Under the pieces are notes generated by a model. The model was not told where the DNA came from, made no database searches, and saw only the letters and a list, made by a program, of their open reading frames with translations. A program made the translations under genes and the position numbers. 64,000 nt of DNA from Bernardetia sp963719525. Its GTDB lineage: Bacteria; Bacteroidota; Bacteroidia; Cytophagales; Bernardetiaceae. Of the stretch, positions 7,761-16,737 are shown one piece after another (position 1 is the stretch's first letter; each line of letters starts with the position of its first letter). The stretch lies in assembly GCA_963719525.1 (NCBI GenBank), contig CAVRCG010000004.1, positions 3,658,001 to 3,722,000 on the forward strand, in the 5' to 3' direction.

Positions 7761-8684
7761 TTAACAACAGCCACTATTTGGACTACAAACAGCTTTTTGT
7801 TCTGGAATAACTTCTTTTTTAGAAAAAGTAGAAGAAGGGTTTTTTTGAGCAAAAACAGTAATGCTAAAAATTCCTGTTTTTCCGTTTCTAAATTCTTCTA
7901 TTTCACTTTCAGAAAGATACTTTTGAAGAATATCATCTGGAATAAAAATTGCTTTTTCTTTTTGTAAAACAATATTCTCAAAACCAACTTCTTTGATAAA
8001 AGCTAAATAATCTTCTTTCTGAATTGCACCAGAAACACAGCCTGCATACATTTCGGCATCTTCTTGCAAAGCCTTTGGAAGCTGACCCAAAAGTACAATA
8101 TCCGAAATGCTAAAATGTCCATTATCTTTCAAAACTCTATACATTTCTGTAAAAACAGCTTTTTTATTAGGCACAAGGTTCAAAACACAATTACTTACAA
8201 TTACATCAACAGAAGAATCCGAAATTGGCATATTTTCAATATCGCCTTCTCTAAATTCTACATTATTAAACCCTAGTTTATCAGCATTCTGACGAGCTTT
8301 TTTGAGCATAGTAGGAGAAAAATCTATTCCAATTACTTTTCCTGTTTTGCCAGTTTCTGCTCTTGCTACAAAACAATCATTACCAGCACCAGCACCCAAA
8401 TCAAGAACGATATCACCTTTTTTGATTTGAGCAAATTGTGTCGGAAGTCCACAACCTAGCCCTAAATCAGCATCAGAATTATAGCCATTGAGTGTATCAT
8501 ATTCTTCTGACATAATGTTATAAATTTCTTTTGAGCCATCGGTAGTTCCACAGCAAGAAGAAGCATTGAGAGCCTTATCTTGTAGAGCTACTTTTTCATA
8601 ACGATTACGAACCATATTTTTAATTTCTTGGTCAGATTGAAAAATATTTTGAGTTTCTGTTTTAATTAAATTTTGAGTTTTCAT
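7761..8684 (-). CDS. arsM: Arsenite S-adenosylmethionine methyltransferase
   Basis: The 307-residue class I methyltransferase has the SAM loop VLDLGAGAGNDCFVA near residues 93-107 and the spaced cysteines of ArsM: CC in SSCCG (about 44-45), GLGCGL, the catalytic-region C in SNCVLNL and C in YAGCVSGA, plus a C-terminal CSPNSGCC tail. It methylates As(III) in the cytoplasm to mono- and dimethyl arsenicals. It lies downstream of arsR on the same strand, with its own ArsR-like operator word at 8691-8706, so it is probably arsenite-inducible. Confidence 0.9.
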   Translation of the reverse strand: MKTQNLIKTETQNIFQSDQEIKNMVRNRYEKVALQDKALNASSCCGTTDGSKEIYNIMSEEYDTLNGYNSDADLGLGCGLPTQFAQIKKGDIVLDLGAGAGNDCFVARAETGKTGKVIGIDFSPTMLKKARQNADKLGFNNVEFREGDIENMPISDSSVDVIVSNCVLNLVPNKKAVFTEMYRVLKDNGHFSISDIVLLGQLPKALQEDAEMYAGCVSGAIQKEDYLAFIKEVGFENIVLQKEKAIFIPDDILQKYLSESEIEEFRNGKTGIFSITVFAQKNPSSTFSKKEVIPEQKAVCSPNSGCC

Positions 8685-8690
8685 TTGTTT

Positions 8691-8706
8691 ATTGCAATTT
8701 AACGAT
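8691..8706 (-). promoter_or_regulatory. Candidate ArsR operator in front of arsM
   Basis: On the coding strand this reads ATCGTTAAATTGCAAT, 14 of 16 positions identical to the words before arsR and acr3. It lies 7 bp before the arsM ATG. Confidence 0.5.
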
Positions 8707-8740
8707 GGATGATTAATTTAAAAAAATACTATAATCTGAA

Positions 8741-8759
8741 CGAAGGCTGAAGTCCTACG
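8741..8759. repeat. Small hairpin with CTGAAGT loop
   Basis: The arms cgaagg and cctacg (5 of 6 paired) enclose ctgaagt. The loop word recurs in hairpins at 54867-54884 and 57421-57443 with different stems. It sits 17 bp past the arsR stop. Confidence 0.5.
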
Positions 8760-8775
8760 CTGTCAGAGAACATGT

Positions 8776-9111
8776 TTAACAACAAGAACCAGTTTGATTT
8801 GAGGTAAAGTCAGTAAAGAAAGTATTGAGAAGTTCTTGTATTGCTTTCCAATTTTCAGGGTTTATACAATAACAAATACTTGTTCCTTCAATTGTTCCTT
8901 GTATAATTCCTACTCGTTTGAGTTCTTTGAGATGTTGAGAGATGGTAGGCTGTGCAAGTCCAATTTCATTTACCAAATCTCCACAAATACAAGTATTTAC
9001 CTTCATCAAATGCTGTAAAATAGCAATTCGAGCAGGATGTCCTAATACTTTTGCAAGGCTTGCAAGTTCGTTTTGCTTATCAGTAAAAATATCAGATTTG
9101 GTAAGTCCCAT
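8776..9111 (-). CDS. arsR: ArsR/SmtB-family arsenic-responsive repressor
   Basis: A 111-residue winged-helix regulator. The opening LAKVLGHPARIAILQHL is the ArsR-family dimer/first-helix pattern; T40-C41-I-C43-G-D-L matches the ELCVCDL-type metalloid site, and IGLAQPTISQHLKELKRVGII (about residues 50-70) is the recognition helix-turn-helix. A C-terminal CC pair offers an extra As(III) ligand. It should repress the cluster until arsenite binds. An AATATTGCAATAT palindrome lies about 30 bp upstream of its own start, which suggests autoregulation. Confidence 0.93.
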   Translation of the reverse strand: MGLTKSDIFTDKQNELASLAKVLGHPARIAILQHLMKVNTCICGDLVNEIGLAQPTISQHLKELKRVGIIQGTIEGTSICYCINPENWKAIQELLNTFFTDFTSNQTGSCC

Positions 9112-9141
9112 TTATGATTATATTTATTTTGGTTAATCTTT

Positions 9142-9157
9142 ATATTGCAATATTACG
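9142..9157 (-). promoter_or_regulatory. Candidate ArsR operator in front of arsR
   Basis: The core atattgcaatat is a perfect 12-bp palindrome followed by tacg. The coding-strand reading ATCGTAATATTGCAAT is exactly repeated before the acr3 remnant at 10101-10116. Confidence 0.6.
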
Positions 9158-9207
9158 ATTAATAAATTAGAAATACAAATTTGAAGTTTGTTTTTAAAGT
9201 AAATTTT

Positions 9208-10080
9208 TAAGAATAACTCCATTTGTTAGCTAAATAGACTAAAGAAAGCATAATTGGCACTTCTATCAAAACTCCTACAACGGTAGCCAAAGACGCTCCA
9301 GAATCTAATCCAAAAATAGAAATGGCTATTGCTACCGAAAGTTTGAAAAAAATTACTTGCTCCAATCATTGCAGCAGGCGCACAAATAGAAAACGGTAAT
9401 TTTATCCATTTACCCAAATTCCAAGACAGAAAAAATATAAAATAAGTCTGTATCGTCAAAGGAATGGCAATCAGAAAAATAGCAAATGGATTTTCAATAA
9501 TTTTTTCTCCTTGAAAAGCAAATAATAAAATAAGTGTAGCAAGTAAAGCCACAACCGAAACAGGTTTTAATCTGGCTAAAAAAACATCTTTAAACCATTC
9601 TATTCCTTTCTTTTTGATAAAATATCGGTTGGAAAGATAACCAGCACTCAAAGGAACAACTACAAAAACAAGCACAGAAGTAATCAAGACATCATAAGGA
9701 ATTTCTATATTATTAATTCCCAATAAAAAACGAACGATAGGAATAAATAAAATGAGCAAAACCAAATCATTGACCGAAACCTGCATCAGTGTATAATTCG
9801 CATCGCCACGAGTGAGGTACGACCAAACAAAAACCATAGCCGTACAAGGAGCAGCACCCAAAAGAACAGCACCAGCAAAATATTCAGCAGCTTCTTGAGG
9901 TGTAATGTATGCTTGATAGAGATAATCAAAAAATATCCAAGCAAAAAATGCCATTGTAAAAGGCTTCACAAGCCAATTAATAATGAGTGTAAGCCACAAA
10001 CCTTTTAGATTTTTCTTTACATCTTTGATAGAACCAAAATCTATCTGAACCATCATTGGATAAATCATCAACCAAACCAA
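9208..10080 (-). pseudogene. acr3: Arsenite efflux permease Acr3, 5'-truncated and frameshifted
   Basis: The reading frame carries typical Acr3 sequence: VWLMIYPMM at the start, GAAPCTAMVFVWS with the arsenite-ligating Cys, then membrane helices to APAAMIGASNFF. After that the frame breaks at an A7 run (9346-9352). Removing one base restores KLSVAIAISIFGLDSGASLATVVG...EVPIMLSL to a stop near 9208. At the 5' end there is no ATG: a TAA precedes YSIAILVWLM, so the first roughly 50-60 residues, about two membrane helices, are missing. Coding begins about 20 bp from an ArsR operator word, as if a deletion joined operator to mid-gene. The frameshift may be sequencing error; the truncation does not look like one. 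Confidence 0.8.
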
Positions 10081-10100
10081 AATAGCAATAGAATATTAAC

Positions 10101-10116
10101 ATTGCAATATTACGAT
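10101..10116 (-). promoter_or_regulatory. Candidate ArsR operator beside the acr3 remnant
   Basis: The + strand attgcaatattacgat is identical to the word at 9145-9160 upstream of arsR, and the similarity extends a few bases further (ataaatt). It is the expected control site for arsenite-inducible efflux. Confidence 0.55.
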
Positions 10117-10290
10117 AAATAAATTTACTTCGTCATACAATTTGAAAAATTTAAATAACTTTAAGATAAGAAAACAAGTTTAAACTTAATCTGTACAAAA
10201 CAAAAAAACGAATTTTAAATTAATCAAGATGACTAATTCAAAATTCGCTTTTTTATTTTTCTGTTGCTTTTGTCTATTACGACTTATTTG

Positions 10291-10365
10291 TGGGCCCACC
10301 AGGACTTCGAACCTGGGACCACCTGATTATGAGTCAGGTGCTCTAACCAACTGAGCTATAGGCCC
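10291..10365 (-). tRNA. tRNA with anticodon CAU (tRNA-Ile2 or elongator tRNA-Met)
   Basis: The minus strand folds as a cloverleaf: acceptor GGGCCTA pairing TGGGCCC, D-arm GCTC-AGTTGGTTA-GAGC, anticodon stem CCTGA/TCAGG with loop CTCATAA, and T-stem CCAGG/CCTGG. The CAU anticodon in GACTCATAATC is usual for the lysidine-modified Ile2 tRNA but also occurs in elongator Met tRNA, so I leave both open. CCA is not encoded (discriminator A, then CAA). The T-loop is TTCGAAGT, 8 nt instead of 7, with one extra base in the TT run at 10306-10307. Confidence 0.9.
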
Positions 10366-10796
10366 ATTCTCTATTTGATTACTCTAAAAGAGAACCCTTT
10401 GTTTTTAAAGGGAACGCAAAACTAAGAAATAATTCGTATATCTACAAGTACAAACATAAAAAAAAGGTTCAAATAACTTATTTTATTTTTTTTGTTAGAA
10501 GCAAAGCACATCTAAAAAGTAGATAGAATTCAGATATAGATTTGATAATAAAAATAATATTTTTTATTTTGAATAAATTTGTATAGATTGTACTGCCAAT
10601 CTCTATTTCTACAACCCCTTTTCTATAAGATATCAAAATAAGTAAACAGATTGAATTGAAATAGATTTATAAATAATATTATTTTTGTATTTATTATTTT
10701 TATTATTCAGTAAGCAAACTTTATTTATTATTTGTTTGTACTTCTTTTTGCTTAATCAACTATTTTGCAATTTAACTCAAAACTAAATTTATTCGT
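10366..10796. other. Gene-free stretch upstream of the response regulator
   Basis: 431 bp of very AT-rich DNA. The promoter of the tRNA (leftward) and that of the response regulator (rightward) must lie here; ctattttgc near 10762 is a possible -7 word. No hairpin element or convincing open frame was seen. Confidence 0.5.
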
Positions 10797-11213
10797 ATGG
10801 CAGACAAAAAATACTATGCAGTAATGCTGATTGACGACAATGAAATCGACAATCTTATCAATCAGAAAATGATTCAGACAGCGGAAATTTGTGATAAAAT
10901 CTATACCCATTCAGGTGCAAAAAGTGCTATTGAATTTTTGCGTAACGTAGAAAAGATTGCACAAGATATGCCTGATAACAAGGTTCTTCCACAAATTATC
11001 TTTTTGGATATTGATATGCCTCTTATGGATGGTTTTCAGTTTTTAGATCAATTCAATACTCTTTCTGATTTTACACAAAATTATTGTAAAATTGTGATGC
11101 TTACCTCTTCTATTAATCCTAAAGATATGAGTAAAGCCAAAAATTATAATTTTGTTCGCAAGTATATTAATAAACCTCTTACTCATGAAACATTGAGAGA
11201 ATTGGAAGGATAG
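10797..11213 (+). CDS. Single-domain response regulator (CheY-like receiver)
   Basis: The 138-residue protein is a receiver domain only. The acidic pocket is visible as DDNEID (residues 13-18), the phospho-acceptor Asp lies in FLDIDMPLMDGFQF near residue 63, the switch Thr/Ser in MLTSS near 101, and the conserved Lys in YINKPLT near 127. There is no output domain, so it acts by protein contact or phosphorelay. No sensor kinase is adjacent. The N-terminal VMLIDDNEIDNLINQKMI matches the family of stand-alone Bacteroidota receivers close to the Rcp1/CheY group. Confidence 0.88.
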   Translation: MADKKYYAVMLIDDNEIDNLINQKMIQTAEICDKIYTHSGAKSAIEFLRNVEKIAQDMPDNKVLPQIIFLDIDMPLMDGFQFLDQFNTLSDFTQNYCKIVMLTSSINPKDMSKAKNYNFVRKYINKPLTHETLRELEG

Positions 11214-11242
11214 AGCAAAATAATAGTCAAAAATTATTTAAG

Positions 11243-11290
11243 AAACTGTTCTTGAAGGTTACTTTTTGATAACCACAAGAACAGTTTTTA
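11243..11290 (+). terminator. Rho-independent terminator of the response regulator
   Basis: aaactgttcttg pairs with caagaacagttt around an inner ggtta/taacc hairpin and is followed by TTTTATTT. Confidence 0.75.
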
Positions 11291-11333
11291 TTTGTTTCTC
11301 TCAACAAATGAAAAATACCCTTATTGTCTTATT

Positions 11334-11942
11334 ATGCACATACAATTATTTACAGGTAATGCTATACAACCTTATATTCGTAATTTAGCAAGCCTTAGAA
11401 TTGAAGTATTCAAGGAATATCCTTATCTCTACGACGGAGATTTTGATTACGAACAAGTCTATTTGTATTCTTATATACATGCCAAACATGCAGCCGTAGT
11501 ACTTGCTTTTGATGGAAGAGATATTGTAGGAGCTTCTACTTGTATTGCACTAGAAGAATCTGATACATTCATTCAATTTCCATTTATAGCAAAAGGATAT
11601 GATGTAACAAAAGGTGTTTATTTTGAAGAATCTGTGCTGAAAGAAGAATATAGAAGACAAGGAATAGGAGTTCGTTTCTTTGAGGAGCGAGAAAAATGGG
11701 CGGCTAATTACTTCAAGAAAAAAAATATAGACGAAGGAAGGTTTACTACTTTTTGTGGAATAAATCGTCCAGATAATCACCCTTTGCGTCCAGAAGAATA
11801 TCAAAATTTAGAGAGTTTTTGGCAACATAGAAAATATGAAAAACAGGCTAATTTACAAACTCAAATTGCTTGGAAAGAGATAAATAAGGAAGAAGAGGAA
11901 TTCCATAATCTAACTTTTTGGATAAGAGAATGGGATAAATAA
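11334..11942 (+). CDS. GNAT-family N-acetyltransferase
   Basis: I chose ATG 11334 (MHIQLFTGNAIQPYIRNLASLRIEVFKEYPYLY); an earlier ATG at 11292 would add an unlikely leader overlapping the previous terminator. The 202-residue protein shows the GNAT acetyl-CoA site: strand VYFEESVLKEEYRRQGIGVRFFEERE, with the Q/R-x-x-G-x-G/A loop RRQGIG at about residues 109-114. The PYLYDGDFDYE opening is typical of a Bacteroidota GNAT subgroup of unknown substrate. Confidence 0.8.
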   Translation: MHIQLFTGNAIQPYIRNLASLRIEVFKEYPYLYDGDFDYEQVYLYSYIHAKHAAVVLAFDGRDIVGASTCIALEESDTFIQFPFIAKGYDVTKGVYFEESVLKEEYRRQGIGVRFFEEREKWAANYFKKKNIDEGRFTTFCGINRPDNHPLRPEEYQNLESFWQHRKYEKQANLQTQIAWKEINKEEEEFHNLTFWIREWDK

Positions 11943-11983
11943 TACTAAGTAATAGAAGAAACTGCTACACTTTTTTATAAGTG

Positions 11984-12024
11984 AAAAACCCTTTTTAGAG
12001 AAAAATCTTTAAAAAGGGTTTTTT
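11984..12024. terminator. Bidirectional terminator between convergent genes
   Basis: aaaccctttttaga pairs with tctttaaaaagggttt, flanked by A and T runs. It serves the GNAT gene (plus) and the TPR gene (minus). Confidence 0.8.
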
Positions 12025-12065
12025 GTTTATACTAAAAAATTGATAAACTTAGATTTTGATAAATC

Positions 12066-13451
12066 TTATTCTCCACTTGATGTATCTGCTCCTTCAACAA
12101 CATCTTCTAATTTTTCTTCTTCAATTTCTTCTTCAGTATTTTTGAATTTTTCTAATTCCTCATAAGCAGCATACTTATAAGAACCATATTTAGAACGAGT
12201 AAATGCACCTACTGCTTGTCCTTCTTGATTCAATTTTTGATAGAACATACCAAGAGCAAAATTATATTGAGCTTTCGTTTCAGCATCTATTCCTGGAAAT
12301 TGAAGTAAGTCCTCCAACGTTTTGATAGCATCTTGCGTACTTCCCATTTTATGCTGTGAAATAGCTTTGATAAATACTACTGCATAATTTTTTGGTTGTG
12401 AAGCCAAACATTCATCAGCAGATTTGATGGCAGCTTCATACTTACGAGATTCCAGTTGAAGCTCTGCAAGGTCTGCAAATTTTTGAGAGCGTTTTACTGC
12501 ATTTGGTTCTGTCTGAATAGAAGAAAGTTGATGCTCAATAACAGCCGACTTGTCCGTTGCAGAAGCTGCAATTTTCACTAAAAGGTCATGTGCTTGAGGA
12601 AAATCTTTACGCATTTCTAATGCTTTTTCTACTAGTTCTTTACTCTTATTTAAGTCATATACTTTGAAATAAGAAAGAGCAATTGCATGATAATATTGTG
12701 GCATTAATTTGGTAATGCGAGCCATAAAAGGACCCACTTTAGCTTTCTCAAGTGCTTTTTCTTTTTCGTCGTACATTTTCAAATTATGATAAGCAAAGCC
12801 AAGCTCAAAATAATAACGAGCTATCTCTTTTGGATTATCAGTAGCAAGCATTTCAGTTGCTTTGAGCATTGCATTTTTTGCCTGCTCGTATTTCGCTGTT
12901 GCATTACTATATTTTGCTTCATAATACAAAACATTCAAATCATCTGGAGCTAATTTCTTGAGGTCTGCAATATGTGCTCCTGCTTCTTCCAAACGTTTTG
13001 TTCTGTCCAAAATCAAGACAATATTAAGTTTGTAATCTGTCTTTCTTTTCGGGTCAGTATCATATTTGAAAGCATTCTGGTAAGAAGCAACAGATTGATC
13101 ATACTTTCCAGTAATTTTATAAAGACGTGCCAAACGCTCATGAGCATCTACAAACTCTTTTTTAAGAGCAACGGTTTGTTCTAAAGAAGCAATAGCAGGT
13201 TCTGCCTCACGAAGCACTAAATGACAAAGTGCTTTATTATAATGATATTTATAAATAGAAGGATCTTTTGCTACTGCAATATCAAACTGCTCAAGAGCTG
13301 TTTTCCATTGTCTTTGCTTACGAAAATTCTCACCTTTCACAAAGGCATCAAGAGCTACACCTGTTTCTGGTGGCTGTGCTTGTGCATAAGTACTAGTTGA
13401 AAAAAAGAAACCTATAAAAATGATAGGTATTAAGAGTAATTTAAATTTCAT
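12066..13451 (-). CDS. Exported tetratricopeptide-repeat protein
   Basis: The 461-residue protein has a signal peptide (LLLIPIIFIGFFFSTSTYAQ, residues 4-23) followed by about nine or ten TPR units, for example AFVKGENFRKQRQWKTALEQFDIAVAKDPSIYKYHYNKA and ARYYFELGFAYHNLKMYDEKEKALEKA. The C-terminal 25 residues are strongly acidic (EEEIEEEKLEDVVEGAD). It is probably a periplasmic scaffold; no enzyme domain is visible. TPR count and identity are by eye. Confidence 0.8.
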   Translation of the reverse strand: MKFKLLLIPIIFIGFFFSTSTYAQAQPPETGVALDAFVKGENFRKQRQWKTALEQFDIAVAKDPSIYKYHYNKALCHLVLREAEPAIASLEQTVALKKEFVDAHERLARLYKITGKYDQSVASYQNAFKYDTDPKRKTDYKLNIVLILDRTKRLEEAGAHIADLKKLAPDDLNVLYYEAKYSNATAKYEQAKNAMLKATEMLATDNPKEIARYYFELGFAYHNLKMYDEKEKALEKAKVGPFMARITKLMPQYYHAIALSYFKVYDLNKSKELVEKALEMRKDFPQAHDLLVKIAASATDKSAVIEHQLSSIQTEPNAVKRSQKFADLAELQLESRKYEAAIKSADECLASQPKNYAVVFIKAISQHKMGSTQDAIKTLEDLLQFPGIDAETKAQYNFALGMFYQKLNQEGQAVGAFTRSKYGSYKYAAYEELEKFKNTEEEIEEEKLEDVVEGADTSSGE

Positions 13452-14315
13452 ATTGATACCGTTTTATATAACGAAAGAGAATAGGTAATCATTTTAGTAT
13501 AAAAAAAACAAGTTCGAATTACTAACTTTATTTTAACTAGATTTCTTACCGATATAGTGAAGGCTTGCAAATTGAATAAACGCAAACCCTTTGTTTCAAA
13601 GATTAGCTAAAAATTAATTTTTAACTGAAATATAAACAAAAAAAATAAATCCTTTTCAAAAATGGACATAAATTTATTGTTTGTATAACTATTTAAACTA
13701 AATGTTGCAAACCATGTGCCATATAAAGTAATTGCAAAATCTAACACTTGTTACTTTACTTTCAAAACGTGATATTTCTGAATTTCTTATAATAATTTTA
13801 TAAATAAATAAAGAAATTATGTTTTGAGCAAGCTCATATTACTATTTAATTGATAAGATTCGAACAAATTTATCAATAGAACTATAAAAATATGTAGCTT
13901 TGTTGTAAAGTTAATAAAACTTTGCCATAAAATAGTGATTTTTCATAACTAAAATATCAGCAAAGAAACTTTATTTAGAAAAATGATGCATTTTTATGAT
14001 TAGGACTTTTGCAAAAGTGTCTTTTCTCAAAATAATAATAGTCTGTTTGTGTTAGTCTGTTCTACCAGAATCATCTTACTTTCCTTTATTTTAGGTCAGA
14101 TAAATAGAGCAGAACAGAAGGCAAGAACGGAAATAAAGTTTTGGAAGCTACTGGCTTTGCAAAAATAATAATCTAAAATAGTTGTTTCAAAAATAGTACT
14201 TATTTTAAACGTAATGAATGTAAATTAAATAAATTGCTATTTTTGAGTTTGTAATTTATTGATAAACAGTAATTTATATTCGTAATTCGTAATTTTTAAT
14301 TCGTAATTGTTCCTA
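13452..14315. other. Long gene-free stretch (about 860 bp)
   Basis: It lies between the divergent TPR and EnvC-like genes. No open frame of note on either strand. It contains a loose inverted pair (ctgttct near 14057, agaacag near 14110), a possible promoter word TATTTTTG at 14238-14245, and ends in the 29-bp AATTACG-type repeat at 14281-14309, directly before the next start codon. The length is unusual here; an unannotated RNA cannot be excluded. Confidence 0.5.
14281..14309. repeat. AATTACG-type short dispersed repeat
   Basis: Identical 29 bp to 7723-7751. It ends 6 bp before the ATG of the EnvC-like gene, where a ribosome-binding region would be. Confidence 0.8.
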
Positions 14316-15509
14316 ATGAATTTGCTCAAAATAATTTTTATAGTTTTTTTTTCTTTGTCTTTTTGTTTTGTAAATATCAATACTGGTTTTGCACAACGTA
14401 AAAAACAACTTCAAAAAGAACGCTCAACTATTTTGAACAGAATCACTAACACAAATAGAATATTAAAACGAACTCAAAAAGAGAAAAAAACTACAATTAG
14501 TTCGCTTTCTGCAATAAATGGGCAAATAAACCAGCGAAAACAACTCGTTAGAGTAATAGGAAAGGAGTTAAAATTACTTGATGAATCTATAAAGGATAAT
14601 CAAAATATTGTAGAATCATTAGAGAAAGATTTAGCTGAATTAAAATACGAGTACGGAATTATGCTTTATTTAGCATACAAAAATAATAGCAGTTACGAAA
14701 AACTCTCACTGCTTTTAGCTTCTCAATCTATAAATGAACTCTTAGCTCGCCTTCGCTATTTTCAAAAGTATAATCTACTTCGTAGAGAACAAATAAAGCA
14801 GATAGAATATGTTAAACAAAACTTGAGTAACAGAGCCTCTCAACTTCAAGAAAATAAGATAGAAAAACAATCTCTTCTAAAAGTCCAGACGAAAGAAGAA
14901 AGAGAACTAGCCACGTTAAAAACTAAACAGAAACAAATTCTCAAAACTTTTAAAGTAAAAGAATCAAAATTGCTCTCAGACCTCAATAAAGAAAGAAAAA
15001 TACTTAAAGAAGTAGATAACCTAATTAGTAAAACAATTAATAATTCAGCTTTTTCGGAAAGTCTGTCATCTAGTGAAAAAATGACTTCTACTTCTTTTGC
15101 AAAGTCTAAAGGTAGAATTATTTGGCCTGTCAAAAATGGTTTTATTTCTGCTCATTTTGGCATTCAGCCTTATTTACCAGAAGAAGAGGGAAAGCCAGTT
15201 GTCAAGATTGAAAAATTAGGTGTTGATATTCAAACACAACCGAACGAACCTGTACGAGCTGTTTTTGCAGGAAATGTAGTTGATGTAAGTGAAATTGCTG
15301 GACGAGGGTATTTAGTAATTATCCAACATGGTGATTACTTTACAGTTTATTCTCGTCTAAAATCTATAATCATAAAGACAGGCGACAAAATAAGTGCAAA
15401 ACAGCCTATCGGAACAGCAGGAAGCTATAAAGATGACACCTACGAAATTGAATTTCAAATTTGGAGGCATCAAGAAAAACTCAATCCAGAACATTGGATT
15501 AGTAAATAA
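14316..15509 (+). CDS. EnvC-like murein hydrolase activator (coiled coil plus M23 domain)
   Basis: Start ATG 14316 gives a signal peptide (LLKIIFIVFFSLSFCFVNINTGFAQ); a TTG three codons upstream is less likely. Residues about 28-255 are a long charged coiled coil; residues 270-397 form a LytM/M23 domain (GRIIWPVKNGFISAHFG...GVDIQTQPNEPVRAVFAGNVV). The zinc ligands of active M23 enzymes, HxxxD and HxH, are altered (GVDIQT; VIIQHGDYFTVYSRL), as in EnvC, which activates amidases instead of cutting peptidoglycan. It should act in the periplasm at division. Confidence 0.88.
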   Translation: MNLLKIIFIVFFSLSFCFVNINTGFAQRKKQLQKERSTILNRITNTNRILKRTQKEKKTTISSLSAINGQINQRKQLVRVIGKELKLLDESIKDNQNIVESLEKDLAELKYEYGIMLYLAYKNNSSYEKLSLLLASQSINELLARLRYFQKYNLLRREQIKQIEYVKQNLSNRASQLQENKIEKQSLLKVQTKEERELATLKTKQKQILKTFKVKESKLLSDLNKERKILKEVDNLISKTINNSAFSESLSSSEKMTSTSFAKSKGRIIWPVKNGFISAHFGIQPYLPEEEGKPVVKIEKLGVDIQTQPNEPVRAVFAGNVVDVSEIAGRGYLVIIQHGDYFTVYSRLKSIIIKTGDKISAKQPIGTAGSYKDDTYEIEFQIWRHQEKLNPEHWISK

Positions 15510-15625
15510 ATCAGTTACCAGTAAGTAGTAAGCAGTAATCAGTTTGATGAAAATTGCCTCTGACTTTGTTTTTTTTAATCAACATTACTAAATAAATATT
15601 TCATAACTCTGAATTTTGACTTTTT

Positions 15626-16567
15626 ATGCAAAAATTAATACTGATTTATCTAAAAGGAATGGCAATGGGAGCAGCCGATGTAGTTCCTGGCGTTTCTGGT
15701 GGAACGATTGCTTTTTTGATGGGAATCTATGAACGACTTTTGGAAGCGATAGGGAGTTTTTCTATTCCTACATTAATACTTCTTTTTAAAGGAGAGTTTA
15801 AAGCATTTTCACGAAAAACAGATTTGACTTTTTTAGTTTTACTTTTTGCAGGAATAGCCACAAGTGTTATTAGTTTTGCTAGATTATTCAAATATCTATT
15901 AGCAAATCATGAAGTTTTGACGATGTCATTTTTTTTCGGACTTATTATAGCAACAGTTTGGGTAGTGGGAAGGCGTATTAAGGAATGGAAAATTTCTACT
16001 TTTATTTGGTTTTTGATTGGTGCAGCTTTAGCTATCGGAATTTCTTTTAGTGGACAGATAGAAGGAAGTTCTAATCCTTTTTATTTATTTCTTTGTGGCT
16101 TTATTGCTATTTGTAGTATGATTTTACCTGGCGTTTCGGGTTCTTTTGTATTACTTTTACTAGGAAATTATGCACTTGTTATTGGTGTACTTAGTGATTT
16201 TCCTTCTGCACTTTTAAAGTTTGATTTGGTTGGAATTATGGCAGGTCTTTGGATAATTGTTCCTTTTGCTTTAGGTGCAGTTACAGGAATTTTATCTTTT
16301 GCAAAAGTACTTTCTTGGCTCTTTGAGAATTATGAAAATTCTCTTTTGGCTATTCTTACTGGTTTTGTTTTGGGTTCATTGTCCATTATTTATCCTTGGA
16401 AAAAGGTAGTACGAAGTGAAATAATACACGAAAAAGTAAAGGTATTAGAAACGATGCGTTATGTTCCAGAAATAGATACCCACTTTTTTATGGCTCTTGG
16501 ACTTATGCTAATTGGTGCTATTTTGGTGGCTTCTATTGAGTATTTTGGGAATGAGGAATTGAGGTAG
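15626..16567 (+). CDS. DUF368 membrane protein, undecaprenyl-phosphate translocase (PopT type)
   Basis: The 313-residue polytopic protein has the two inverted DUF368 signatures: GAADVVPGVSGGTIAFLMGIYERLL (about 13-37) and ILPGVSGSFVLLLLGNY (about 169-185). DUF368 proteins have been identified as PopT, which recycles undecaprenyl phosphate across the inner membrane for cell-wall synthesis. About eight hydrophobic segments are visible. It follows the EnvC-like gene by 116 bp on the same strand; the shared envelope theme is suggestive, but the spacer carries a repeat-like stretch, so co-transcription is uncertain. Confidence 0.85.
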   Translation: MQKLILIYLKGMAMGAADVVPGVSGGTIAFLMGIYERLLEAIGSFSIPTLILLFKGEFKAFSRKTDLTFLVLLFAGIATSVISFARLFKYLLANHEVLTMSFFFGLIIATVWVVGRRIKEWKISTFIWFLIGAALAIGISFSGQIEGSSNPFYLFLCGFIAICSMILPGVSGSFVLLLLGNYALVIGVLSDFPSALLKFDLVGIMAGLWIIVPFALGAVTGILSFAKVLSWLFENYENSLLAILTGFVLGSLSIIYPWKKVVRSEIIHEKVKVLETMRYVPEIDTHFFMALGLMLIGAILVASIEYFGNEELR

Positions 16568-16737
16568 ATGAATGAGATAATTACAAATATATTTTTGTTT
16601 TTTAAACACAAGAGTTCATAGAGAATGAATATACTGAAGGATATGTAATTACTCTACTTTTAGAAAATTAATTTTCCAAGATTTAAAAAATAACCTTCTA
16701 TTTAGATATATTTGTTGAAACATTAAAGGAATATATA

